From positions 62,001 through 126,000 of the forward strand of contig NZ_CDME01000017.1 in the NCBI RefSeq assembly GCF_000826545.1: a stretch of DNA of 64,000 nucleotides, read 5' to 3'. A program made the translations under genes and the position numbers. Positions 49,581-58,169 of the stretch are shown here, in pieces; position 1 is the first letter of the stretch, and every line of letters begins with the position of its first letter. Origin of the DNA: Kibdelosporangium sp. MJ126-NF4 (lineage in GTDB: Bacteria > Actinomycetota > Actinomycetes > Mycobacteriales > Pseudonocardiaceae). Below the pieces are notes generated by a model, which saw only the letters and a list, made by a program, of their open reading frames with translations, searched no databases and was not told the DNA's origin.

Positions 49581-51208
49581 TGTCCGACCAGGCGACAGCC
49601 GCCGCTGGGGAAGCCCCCTCGCGGGCCGGCGCGCTGAGCCACCGCCAGATCCTGACGATCCTGTCCGGGCTGATGCTCGGGATGTTCCTGGCGGCGCTCG
49701 ACCAGACGATCATGGCCTCGGCCATGAAGACAATCGCTGACCAGTTGCACGGTCAGACCATCCAGGCGTGGGCGACCACCGCCTACCTGATCACAGCGAC
49801 CATCTCGACGCCGTTGTACGGCAAGCTCTCGGACATCTTCGGCCGCAAGCCGATGTATCTCACCGCGATCACGTTCTTCCTGGTCGGCTCGCTGCTCGCG
49901 GGCATCGCGACCTCGATGTACGAACTGGCCGCGTACCGCGCGGTGCAGGGCCTCGGTGCCGGTGGCCTGATGTCGCTGGCGCTGGCGATCATCGCCGACC
50001 TCACGTCGCCGCGTGAGCGCAGCCGCTACACCGGTTACTTCATGGGTATCTGGGGACTGTCCAGTGTGGCCGGTCCGCTGGTCGGCGGCCTGTTCGCCGG
50101 GATGGACACGTTCGCCGGGATCACCGGGTGGCGCTGGGTGTTCCTGATCAACGTGCCGATCGCGCTTGTCGCGCTCGTCGTGGTCAGCCGGGTGCTGAAC
50201 GTGCCGCACACGAAGATCCCGCAGCGGATCGACTTCTGGGGCGCCGCGACGCTGACCATCGGCCTCGTGCCGCTGCTGATCGTGGCCGAGCAGGGCCGTG
50301 TGTGGGGCTGGGACTCCGGCGAGTCGATCGCGATGTACGTGACCGGTGTGGTCGGCCTGGTGGCGTTCGTGTTCGTCGAGCGGCGGATGGGTGACGCGGC
50401 GCTGCTGCCGATGCGCCTGTTCCGCCGCCCGGTGTTCGCGCTGACCAACGTCATCAACTTCATCATGGGTATCGGGATGTTCGGCATGATGATGTCGCTG
50501 CCGCTGTACCTGCAGATCGTCAAGGGAGCGACGCCGACCCAGTCCGGTCTGATGACGCTGCCGATGACGTTCGGCATCCTGGTGTCGGCGATGGGCAGCG
50601 GCCGGATCACCTCGAAGACCGGGCGCTACCGGATCTTCCCGATCGTCGGCCTCGCCGCGACCGCGACGGCGTTGTTCCTGTTCGCGCAGATCGGCACGGA
50701 CACCGCGCTGTGGCAGACCATGCTGGTCATGCTGCTCGCCGGAATCGGGCTCGGCCTGTGCATGCAGAGCCTGCTGCTGGCGATCCAGGCGGACGCGCCC
50801 GCGAAGGACATGGGCGTGGCGACCTCGTCGGCCACGTTCTTCCGGTCCATCGGCGGCACGGTCGGGACCGCGGTGTTCCTGTCGATCCTGTTCGGCATCG
50901 TCGCGGACCGCATCTCGGCCGCACGGGCCGCGGCCGGTCTGCCGCCGATGCCCGCCGGTGCCGGTGGCATCAACCTGGACAACACGCAGTTCATCAGTAC
51001 GTTGCCGCCACGTGAGGCCAGGCCGATACTCGACGGATTCGCCAGTTCGCTGGACACTGTCTTCATGGTCGGCGGGATCGTGATGCTCGTCGCGTTCGCG
51101 GTGATCTGGTTCGTCAAGGAGGTCCCGTTGTCGAACAAGTCAGGCCTGCAGCGGGCCGCCGAGAACGACGAGGACGCGGCGCCGGTGGCCGCCGCCGCCA
51201 TGCACTAG
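49580..51208 (+). CDS. DHA2-type MFS drug exporter
   Basis: A 542-aa protein with 14 predicted helices. The first helix ends in MFLAALDQTIMASAM (motif D1), followed by LSDIFGRKPMYL (motif A) and the GAGGLMSLALAIIADL region (shown in part, motif C-like). It belongs to the EmrB/QacA family, which exports cationic or lipophilic drugs using protons. A strong bidirectional terminator follows. Confidence 0.92.
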   Translation: MSDQATAAAGEAPSRAGALSHRQILTILSGLMLGMFLAALDQTIMASAMKTIADQLHGQTIQAWATTAYLITATISTPLYGKLSDIFGRKPMYLTAITFFLVGSLLAGIATSMYELAAYRAVQGLGAGGLMSLALAIIADLTSPRERSRYTGYFMGIWGLSSVAGPLVGGLFAGMDTFAGITGWRWVFLINVPIALVALVVVSRVLNVPHTKIPQRIDFWGAATLTIGLVPLLIVAEQGRVWGWDSGESIAMYVTGVVGLVAFVFVERRMGDAALLPMRLFRRPVFALTNVINFIMGIGMFGMMMSLPLYLQIVKGATPTQSGLMTLPMTFGILVSAMGSGRITSKTGRYRIFPIVGLAATATALFLFAQIGTDTALWQTMLVMLLAGIGLGLCMQSLLLAIQADAPAKDMGVATSSATFFRSIGGTVGTAVFLSILFGIVADRISAARAAAGLPPMPAGAGGINLDNTQFISTLPPREARPILDGFASSLDTVFMVGGIVMLVAFAVIWFVKEVPLSNKSGLQRAAENDEDAAPVAAAAMH

Positions 51209-51243
51209 CGGACGCACTGGGGTTTTCCCACCACGGAGAAACA

Positions 51244-51276
51244 GAGGGCCCTGCTCCACCTCGGAGCAGGGCCCTC
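51244..51276. terminator. Perfect 14-bp bidirectional terminator
   Basis: Arms 51244-51257 and 51263-51276 (GAGGGCCCTGCTCC and its complement) pair perfectly around a 5-nt loop, between the convergent exporter and ppa genes. Confidence 0.9.
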
Positions 51277-51290
51277 GCCCGTGCTGTGGT

Positions 51291-51791
51291 TCAGTGCTCA
51301 CCGTCGGGGTGCTCGGTCTTGAGGCGGTCGTACGAGCGCTTGATCTCCGCCTCGGCCTCGGTCCGGCCGACCCAGGTCGCGCCCTCGACGCTCTTGCCGG
51401 GCTCGAGGTCCTTGTAGACCTCGAAGAAGTGCTGGATCTCCAGCCGGTAGAACTCGTTCAGGTGGTGGATGTCGCGCAGGTGCTCCGAGCGCGGGTCGTC
51501 CGCGGGCACGCAGAGGACCTTGTCGTCGCCACCCTTCTCGTCGGTCATGCGGAACATGCCGATCGCGCGGCTGCGGATCAGGCAGCCGGGGAACGTCGGC
51601 TCCTGCACGAGCACGAGTGCGTCAAGGGGGTCGCCGTCCTCGCCGAGTGTGTTGTCGACGAACCCGTAGTCAGCCGGGTACTGGGTGGCAGTGAACAGGG
51701 TCCGGTCCAACCGGATCCGCCCCGTTTCGTGGTCCATCTCGTACTTGTTGCGTACGCCCTTGGGGATCTCGATCGTGACGTCGAACTCCAC
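51291..51791 (-). CDS. ppa: Inorganic pyrophosphatase
   Basis: A 166-aa soluble family I pyrophosphatase, which hydrolyses PPi to drive biosynthesis. [11 protein letters not shown] at the start, [23 protein letters not shown] (metal-binding Asp cluster) and CVPADDPR are all intact. The GTG start follows GAGGAA. It is monocistronic and divergent from dacB, the same arrangement as in mycobacteria. Confidence 0.97.
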   Translation of the reverse strand: MEFDVTIEIPKGVRNKYEMDHETGRIRLDRTLFTATQYPADYGFVDNTLGEDGDPLDALVLVQEPTFPGCLIRSRAIGMFRMTDEKGGDDKVLCVPADDPRSEHLRDIHHLNEFYRLEIQHFFEVYKDLEPGKSVEGATWVGRTEAEAEIKRSYDRLKTEHPDGEH

Positions 51792-51910
51792 GCCTGTTCC
51801 TCGCTCATCATCTCTGGTCGGTGCTCGCCACTAGTCTGGACTACGACTCGCGTTCGACCGGCATCACGGCGGTCGGTCTCCGATGTGATGTTGGACAGGG
51901 GAGAACAGCA

Positions 51911-54900
51911 GTGCCAGACCAGGACAACCCGGCGTGGCCGACGGCGGACGACGACAGACCCACGCCCGGCTTTCCGCAGGTGGACCCGGACAAACCCGGA
52001 TCGGGTGAGCAGCGCACTGCGCCGACGGAAACCCCGCGTGCCCTGCCGATGAGGATCGAGCCAGGCCAGCCTCCCCGGCCCGCACAGCTCAGAAACGACC
52101 CCCCGGCAGGCGCCTCAACGTGGTTTGAATCACGCGGCGAACCGACCGGGGAACCACCCAGAGCGGCACCTGTCCGGATCGAACCGAGGGACCCGAAGAA
52201 GAAGGCGAACGACCCGAAACCGGTTACGGCGAACGAACCGGATGGCGAGAAGACGACACAAGTCCGCACTGTCACCCCATCTGTCACCCCATCGAGTGTC
52301 ACCGAACCAGCCGAGCCCGCAGCGTCACCGCCGAGCACCGCCTCGGAGGCACCGGCCGAGTCCGCACGCCCCGGCGACGGCGCGGCCGAGTCGTCTGGGG
52401 CGCCTGAGGGCAGTGCCCAGTCGTCCGCCGAGTCGACGGCACGCAGTGAGCCTGTGCCAGTCACCGAGCTTGATGTGTCATCACTCAGCGAGTTGTTGTT
52501 CTCGACGCCGACGCGCAGCGAGCCGGTGCCGTCGTCTGACGAGCCTGCCGTTTCGGCGGAACCGAAGTCCTCCGGGGAGGAACTGTTCGCCGCCCTGGCC
52601 CGCAGCGAGTCGACACGTCCGGCTCAGGACGAGCCGGATGATGGCACCGAGTCCGCTGAGTCGACGGTGCGCAGTGAGCCGGTGCCCAGTGAGCCTGTGC
52701 GCCCGTCGGACCAGCAGTCGGGTGGTGAGGTCGAGTCCGGTCAGCCGTCAGATGCGGGGGCTTCCGAGTCGACCGCGCGCAGCGAGCCAGTGCCGCCGCC
52801 TGGTGATGAGGGTGGGTCCGGGGCTTCGACGGAGTCTGCTGTCGAGGACTTGTTCGCTGTCCCGACGCGGAGCGAGCCGGTGCGTTCACCGCAGCGGCCG
52901 CCGGAGCCGGGCGGGCAAAGGGACGTCGAGTCCCGTGGCACGGATTCTGGTGAGTCGACGGTTCGTAGTGAGTCGGTACGTTCGTCGGATCGGCTGGCCG
53001 AGGACACCAAGCCCGGTGGGTCGGGGAAATCACCCACCTCGGGCTCGGCCGAGTCCACGGCTCGTAGTGAGCCCCTGCGTCCACCGCAGCGGCAGCCTGG
53101 GGCTGACCAGGGCACGGCTGAGTCGACTGTCCGCAGTGAGCCGGTTCGGCCTGCTCAGCGGGAGTCCGGCAGTGGCGGGGCCGACAATGGGCCGGAGTCG
53201 ACTGCTCCGTCCCTGTTTTCGGCGCCTACTCGCAGTCAGCCGCTGCGGCCTCCGCAGCGGCCGCCGGGCGAGTCGCTGTTCTCCGCGCCCACGCGCGGTG
53301 AGCCCATCCGCCCGCCGAGGCAAGAGACGCCTGGTGAGGCGACGACTCGCAGTGAGCCGGTGCGTCGTCCACAACGTGACTCCGCTGCCACGCGCAATGA
53401 CGCGACGCGGCCATCTCAACAGGACGGGCCAACGCGCCGTGACCCGATGTGGCCCGCTGGCGGCCCAGGTCCGGAGGGCGGCTCATCATTCAACGCGCCC
53501 ACGCGCAGTGAGCCGATGCGTCCGCCGCAGCGTCCTGGTGCCCAGATGGGGCTGGAGTCTTCCGGTGAGGGGCGTTTCGCCACGCCGACGCGTAGTGAGC
53601 CGATGCGTCCGCCGCAGCGTCCTGGTGCCCAGATGGGCCTGGAGTCTTCCGGTGAGGGGCGTTTCGCCACGCCCACTCGCAGCGAGCCCATGCGGCCGCC
53701 GCACCGCCCCGGCGTCCCGGACGGCAACCCCCAGCGCAATGAGCCCCCGAGGCCACCGGCCCGGTTGGGTGATCTCGGCCAGTTCGCTGCCACCGTGCGC
53801 ACGGAACCTGTTCGGCAGCCCGGCAACGAGACCAGGCCCGCGTTCCCGCTCGGCTTCGCCGACGAGCCGGACGAACCGGGTGAGCCGCCGCAGCCGCCAC
53901 CTTCATCACCGTCCGACGACGACGGCCAGGGCTCCGCGCCCGGCCGGAAACCGCGCAAGAGCCTGCTTGTACTCGCCGCGGTCGTGCTGGTGGTCGCGGT
54001 TGGTGCCGGTGTCGTCTTCTTCGTCCCCGGTGTGCGGGACAAGCTGGGGTTGGGCGGTTCCGAGGCTGAGGCCGCCGTCGCCCCTCCGCCCACTCCGGTT
54101 GCCTTCACTCCCAACATCAAGGCACCGAGCGCCGGTGCTCCGTCGGCGACCGAGCAGGGTGTCCACAGTGTTCTCTCCGGCCCGGCGGGCAATCCCGCGC
54201 TCGGCACGCTGACCGGGACCGTCATCGATCCCTCCACCGGGAAAACCCTGTGGGACAAGGCTTCCAACACGCCGCTGACGCCCGCTTCGACCACGAAGCT
54301 GCTGACCGCCGCCGCCGCTTTGCTCAAGATCCCGCACGGCCAGCAGTTCAGCACCAAGGTTGTCGCGGGCAAGGAGCCCGGCAGCGTCATCGTCGTCGGC
54401 GGCGGGGACGGCACGCTGAACTCGTTGCCCGCGGGCAAGAACTCCGTTTTCCCCGGCTCACCGCGGCTGGACGACCTCGTCGCGCAGGTCAAGGCCAAGG
54501 GCCCGGTCAACCAGGTCTTCGTCGACCGCACCCGCTACACCGCCGACAACCTCGCTCCCGGTGTCCTTCCCGGTGACGTCGCCGAGGGCTACATCTCGCC
54601 GATCGCACCACTGATGATGGACGGCGCCCGCCAGGACCCGACCAAGGACAAGAGCCCGCGCAGCACCAACCCCGCCCGCACGGTCGGTGCCGAGTTCGCC
54701 AGGCGCATCGGCGCGAGCCTGGCCGCCACCCCGGAAGTCACCGCCCCCGCTGACGCCCAGGTCCTCGGTGAGGTGCGGTCCGTTTCGCTCACCGAACTCG
54801 TCGACCAGTTCCTGCAGGCATCCGACAACGTCCTCGCCGACGTCGTCGCCCGGGAGGTCGCGATCGCCGCCGGGGAGGAGCCGTCGTTCCAGGGCGTGCA

Positions 54901-55342
54901 CAAGGCGACGCTGAAAGTGTTGGCCGAGAACGGTTTCGACGTCACCGGCGCGGAGATGTTCGACGGCAGCGGCATGTCGACGAGCAACAAGACCCCGGCG
55001 CGTCTGCTCGCCCAGATCCTCGCCGCCGCCGCTGGTGACGGCAAGGACCCGAAGTCCGCGAAGCTGCGGCCGATGCTCGGCGGCCTCCCGGTCGCGGGCG
55101 GCAGCGGCACGCTGGAAGGCCGGTTCGCCGCCGGGCAGCCCGCCGCCGGTGGCCGCGGCTGGGTCCGTGCCAAGACCGGCACGCTTCCGCTCGCCGGGAT
55201 CAACTCGCTGGCCGGTGTCGTGCTCGACACCGACGGGCGGCTGCTGGTCTTCGCCCTGATGACCAACGGCAGTGACACGATCCAGGCCCGGCCCGCGCTC
55301 GACGCGGTCGCGGCGGCACTGCGCACGTGCGGCTGCAAATAA
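51911..55342 (+). CDS. dacB: D-alanyl-D-alanine carboxypeptidase (PBP4/DacB type) with very long N-terminal tail
   Basis: A 1143-aa protein starting at the GTG at 51911 with GGGGAG 8 nt upstream. Residues 1-680 are low complexity, rich in Ser, Glu, Pro and Arg, with over 20 copies of a (T/A)RSEPV/M-R-P motif and two exact 29-aa repeats. One membrane helix (about 682-708) follows. The extracellular S13 peptidase domain has S793-T-T-K796, S971-D-N973 and K1088-T-G. It trims D-Ala from peptidoglycan stems. The tail should be cytosolic and disordered; its role is unknown. Ordinary DacB proteins are only 400-550 aa. Confidence 0.92.
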   Translation: MPDQDNPAWPTADDDRPTPGFPQVDPDKPGSGEQRTAPTETPRALPMRIEPGQPPRPAQLRNDPPAGASTWFESRGEPTGEPPRAAPVRIEPRDPKKKANDPKPVTANEPDGEKTTQVRTVTPSVTPSSVTEPAEPAASPPSTASEAPAESARPGDGAAESSGAPEGSAQSSAESTARSEPVPVTELDVSSLSELLFSTPTRSEPVPSSDEPAVSAEPKSSGEELFAALARSESTRPAQDEPDDGTESAESTVRSEPVPSEPVRPSDQQSGGEVESGQPSDAGASESTARSEPVPPPGDEGGSGASTESAVEDLFAVPTRSEPVRSPQRPPEPGGQRDVESRGTDSGESTVRSESVRSSDRLAEDTKPGGSGKSPTSGSAESTARSEPLRPPQRQPGADQGTAESTVRSEPVRPAQRESGSGGADNGPESTAPSLFSAPTRSQPLRPPQRPPGESLFSAPTRGEPIRPPRQETPGEATTRSEPVRRPQRDSAATRNDATRPSQQDGPTRRDPMWPAGGPGPEGGSSFNAPTRSEPMRPPQRPGAQMGLESSGEGRFATPTRSEPMRPPQRPGAQMGLESSGEGRFATPTRSEPMRPPHRPGVPDGNPQRNEPPRPPARLGDLGQFAATVRTEPVRQPGNETRPAFPLGFADEPDEPGEPPQPPPSSPSDDDGQGSAPGRKPRKSLLVLAAVVLVVAVGAGVVFFVPGVRDKLGLGGSEAEAAVAPPPTPVAFTPNIKAPSAGAPSATEQGVHSVLSGPAGNPALGTLTGTVIDPSTGKTLWDKASNTPLTPASTTKLLTAAAALLKIPHGQQFSTKVVAGKEPGSVIVVGGGDGTLNSLPAGKNSVFPGSPRLDDLVAQVKAKGPVNQVFVDRTRYTADNLAPGVLPGDVAEGYISPIAPLMMDGARQDPTKDKSPRSTNPARTVGAEFARRIGASLAATPEVTAPADAQVLGEVRSVSLTELVDQFLQASDNVLADVVAREVAIAAGEEPSFQGVHKATLKVLAENGFDVTGAEMFDGSGMSTSNKTPARLLAQILAAAAGDGKDPKSAKLRPMLGGLPVAGGSGTLEGRFAAGQPAAGGRGWVRAKTGTLPLAGINSLAGVVLDTDGRLLVFALMTNGSDTIQARPALDAVAAALRTCGCK
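53501..53674 (+). repeat. 87-bp tandem repeat inside dacB
   Basis: Two nearly identical 87-bp units (53501-53587, 53588-53674) followed by a partial third encode 29-aa repeats starting TRSEPMRPPQRPGAQ. The few differences are mostly silent, so the duplication is recent or kept alike by gene conversion. Confidence 0.85.
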
Positions 55343-55390
55343 TGAGCGCGCAATCACACAGAGCGTAAATGCTCAGGTAGCGTCAGGGTT

Positions 55391-56452
55391 GTGGAAGCGG
55401 CGACTGAGCTCAGGCGCGGAACGGGTTCGCCGGTCGACTGGTCATTGGCCATCTCGACCGGGCAACGCCTGGTTCGGCGTGGACCCGACGTCCCGATCGC
55501 GGAGGCGGAGGCCACCGTCAGGGATCTGCGGGACGCCACCGACGTCGCCGAAGGGCACGTCCGTGACCTCACTGGTCTCGGCCACGGCCTGCCACTGCCG
55601 CCCGGCGAGGTCGTCGACCGTCCCGGCTGGATCAAGGCAGCGGCCGACGGCCTCGACGTACTGACCGACGGCGCGCTGCCGCGGGCCTACGCGGGCCCGG
55701 TCGGCGCGGTCATGGCAGGCAGCGCGGGTGTCCAGGCCGGAATGGTGCTGGCGTTCCTCGGCGCTCGCGTGCTGGGCCAGTACGACCCGTTCAACGACGG
55801 CCGTCTGCTGCTCGTCGCGCCCAACATCATCGGCGCGCACCGCGCGCTCGACGTGCCCTCCGGCGACTTCCGGATGTGGGTCTGCCTGCACGAGTGCACG
55901 CACCGGCTGCAGTTCACCGCCGTGCCGTGGCTCAAGGACTACTTCTCCGGGCAGGTCAGGGCTTTCCTGTCCGGAATGGACGACAGTGCGGCCAGTGCGC
56001 TCAACCGGTTCCCCGACGTGATCAGGGAGGCCCGCCGCCGTTCGCTCGAACCGGACTCGTCGTCGGGCCCGGTCACGCTGATGGAGTTGCTGCAGTCCGC
56101 CGAGCAGCGCGAGGTCTTCGACCGGCTCATCGCACTGTCCACTCTGCTCGAAGGGCACGCGGACTACGTGATGGACGCGGTCGGCCCGACGGTGGTGCCG
56201 ACGGTGGACGTCATCCGCGACCGGTTCAGCGAGCGCCGCCGCGGCGGCGGCCTGCTCGACCGGGTGCTGCGCACGCTGTTGGGCGTGGACGCCAAGGTCA
56301 AGCAGTACGAGGCGGGCGCCGCGTTCACCAGACACGTCGTCGGACAGGCCGGGATGGACGGCTTCAACGCGGTGTGGACGGACGCGGACACCCTGCCGCG
56401 CCGCACGGAGATCACGGACCCGGACGCATGGCTGCGCCGAGTGCGACCCTGA
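55391..56452 (+). CDS. Zinc-dependent metalloprotease-like protein (DUF2342)
   Basis: A 353-aa protein of the DUF2342 family, annotated in some actinobacteria as F420-biosynthesis-associated, without direct proof known to me. H167-E-C-T-H171 is an HExxH metal motif, followed by LLEGHADYVMDAVGP, which offers a further Glu ligand. It starts at a GTG about 7 bp after a TAGCGT -10-like box, so it may be leaderless. It overlaps tilS by 25 bp, and this order is conserved across actinomycetes. Confidence 0.88.
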   Translation: MEAATELRRGTGSPVDWSLAISTGQRLVRRGPDVPIAEAEATVRDLRDATDVAEGHVRDLTGLGHGLPLPPGEVVDRPGWIKAAADGLDVLTDGALPRAYAGPVGAVMAGSAGVQAGMVLAFLGARVLGQYDPFNDGRLLLVAPNIIGAHRALDVPSGDFRMWVCLHECTHRLQFTAVPWLKDYFSGQVRAFLSGMDDSAASALNRFPDVIREARRRSLEPDSSSGPVTLMELLQSAEQREVFDRLIALSTLLEGHADYVMDAVGPTVVPTVDVIRDRFSERRRGGGLLDRVLRTLLGVDAKVKQYEAGAAFTRHVVGQAGMDGFNAVWTDADTLPRRTEITDPDAWLRRVRP

Positions 56453-57375
56453 TCATCCGCAAGGCCGTCAAGGATCTGCTGAGCACCGCACTGAGCACAA
56501 CACCCCCAGCACCGATCGCCGTCGCGGTCTCCGGCGGCGCGGACTCGCTCGCCCTCGCCGCGGCCGCGGCGACGTTGACTGACGTCACCGGCCTGATCGT
56601 GGACCACGGCCTGCAGCACGGCTCGGCAGAGGTCGCCGACGAGGCCGCCGCCCAGCTCAAGAGCGTCGGCGTCGAAGCGAGGATCCTGCGCGTCGACGTG
56701 ACCGGACCGGGCGGGATGGAAGCGGCGGCGAGAAAGGCGCGCTACCAGGCGCTCAGAACGGCCCACCAGGGTGTGATCCTGCTCGGCCACACCCTGGACG
56801 ACCAGGCCGAGACAGTCCTGCTCGGACTGGGCCGCGGCTCCGGGCCGCGGTCCATCGCGGGCATGCGCGCGTACGACCCGCCGTGGGGCCGTCCGCTGCT
56901 GAGGATCCGGCGCGCGGTCACCGTCCAGGCGTGCGCGGAGCTCGGGCTCACGCCGTGGACCGATCCGCACAACAGCGACCCGTCGTTCACCCGCGTTCGG
57001 CTCAGACGAGACGTGATCCCCCTCATGGAGGAGGTCCTCCAGGGTGGTGTCGCCGGAGCGCTCGCCCGCACGGCCGACCAGCTGCGTGAGGATCTCGACA
57101 CGCTCGACGAACTCGCCGCCGCCATCCGTCGGGACACCGAGAACATGCTGGTCGCGGACCTGGCACCGCATCCACCCGCACTGCGTCGCCGGGTTCTGCG
57201 AACCTGGCTGAAAGACGCCGCAGTGCCCGAACTCACCGACGGCCACCTGCGTGCGGTCGACGCACTGGTGGGTGAATGGCGTGGTCAGGGTGGTGTCTGG
57301 CTGCCCGGCGGCTTTGTGGTGTGCCGCCGCCATGGCAGGCTCTGCGTGCAACCGCCGGCAGGGGAACCAAACTGA
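56428..57375 (+). CDS. tilS: tRNA(Ile)-lysidine synthetase
   Basis: A 315-aa protein with the PP-loop VSGGADSLALA (S35 to S40), and LLGHTLDDQAETVLLGLGRG containing the typical HxxDDQ stretch. It attaches lysine to cytidine 34 of the minor isoleucine tRNA. The ATG at 56428 lies inside the previous gene. The C-terminal region is short, as in other actinobacterial TilS proteins. The next gene, hpt, starts 12 bp after the stop. Confidence 0.93.
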   Translation: MAAPSATLIIRKAVKDLLSTALSTTPPAPIAVAVSGGADSLALAAAAATLTDVTGLIVDHGLQHGSAEVADEAAAQLKSVGVEARILRVDVTGPGGMEAAARKARYQALRTAHQGVILLGHTLDDQAETVLLGLGRGSGPRSIAGMRAYDPPWGRPLLRIRRAVTVQACAELGLTPWTDPHNSDPSFTRVRLRRDVIPLMEEVLQGGVAGALARTADQLREDLDTLDELAAAIRRDTENMLVADLAPHPPALRRRVLRTWLKDAAVPELTDGHLRAVDALVGEWRGQGGVWLPGGFVVCRRHGRLCVQPPAGEPN

Positions 57376-57387
57376 GAGGGAGCAGGC

Positions 57388-57942
57388 GTGTACGACGGCG
57401 ATATCGCCTCCGTGCTGATCACCGAGCAAGAGATCAACGAGAAGATCGCCGCACTCGCCAAGCAGATAGCCGAGGACTATCCGGCCGGCGGCGCGCGGCA
57501 GGACCTGGTGCTCGTCGGTGTGCTCAAAGGCGCGGTGATGTTCATGACGGACCTGGCGCGTGCGCTGCCAGTGCCCGTCCAGCTCGAATTCATGGCCGTC
57601 AGCTCGTACGGCTCCGCCACGTCCAGCTCGGGTGTCGTGCGGATCCTCAAGGATCTCGACCGCGACATCGCGGGCCGTGACGTGCTGATCGTCGAGGACA
57701 TCATCGACTCCGGCCTGACGCTGTCGTGGCTGCTGAAGAACCTCGCCTCGCGCGGCCCGGCCACGCTGCGGGTCTGCACGCTGCTGCGCAAGCCCGAGGC
57801 CAGCAAGGTCGAGGTCCCGGTCGAGTACATCGGCTTCGAGATCCCCAACGAGTTCGTCGTCGGCTACGGCCTCGACTACGCCGAGCGCTACCGCGACCTG
57901 CCGTACATCGGCACGCTGGAACCAGCCGTCTACTCATCCTGA
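57388..57942 (+). CDS. hpt: Hypoxanthine phosphoribosyltransferase
   Basis: A 184-aa purine-salvage enzyme converting hypoxanthine or guanine and PRPP to IMP or [19 protein letters not shown], the PRPP loop [14 protein letters not shown] and [17 protein letters not shown] are characteristic. GTG start with GAGGGAG site. It follows tilS by 12 bp. Confidence 0.96.
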   Translation: MYDGDIASVLITEQEINEKIAALAKQIAEDYPAGGARQDLVLVGVLKGAVMFMTDLARALPVPVQLEFMAVSSYGSATSSSGVVRILKDLDRDIAGRDVLIVEDIIDSGLTLSWLLKNLASRGPATLRVCTLLRKPEASKVEVPVEYIGFEIPNEFVVGYGLDYAERYRDLPYIGTLEPAVYSS

Positions 57943-57958
57943 GGACTCCCTCAGGATG
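57935..57958 (+). terminator. Weak hairpin over the hpt stop codon
   Basis: Arms 57935-57943 and 57950-57958 form a 9-bp stem (CATCCTGAG with CTCAGGATG) with a 6-nt loop and include the TGA stop. There is no T-tract. It may only attenuate transcription into ftsH. Confidence 0.45.
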
Positions 57959-58101
57959 GCCGGGAACCGAACAGGGGAATCCGCCCGTTATCTCCAGAGT
58001 CGGGCGCACGCGTGCCAGGCGACGAGCTACGCTCGTTCACTTGGCGCGTGAAGCGCCGGAAGTGGGCGGTACGCTGGATGGACCGGATTGCCCCGCCGGC
58101 C

Positions 58102-58161
58102 GGGTAGTGGGGCTCACTACCCGAAATGCAAGTCAGGGAGGGTCGAGGCCGCCCGGCGGCC
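58102..58161 (+). promoter_or_regulatory. Structured leader of ftsH
   Basis: A perfect 8-bp hairpin (58102-58109 with 58115-58122) precedes the ribosome site GGGAGGG (58136-58142). A second small hairpin (58147-58161, GGCCG stem) stands between that site and the ATG at 58170. The site is 27 nt from the ATG, so the second hairpin may bring it close. Confidence 0.5.
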
Positions 58162-58169
58162 GTAAGTGA

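Noticed and set aside
52125..54212. A 695-codon open frame overlapping dacB
   Set aside because: It is an Arg/Ser/Pro-rich shadow of the repetitive dacB tail in another frame, with no proper start region.
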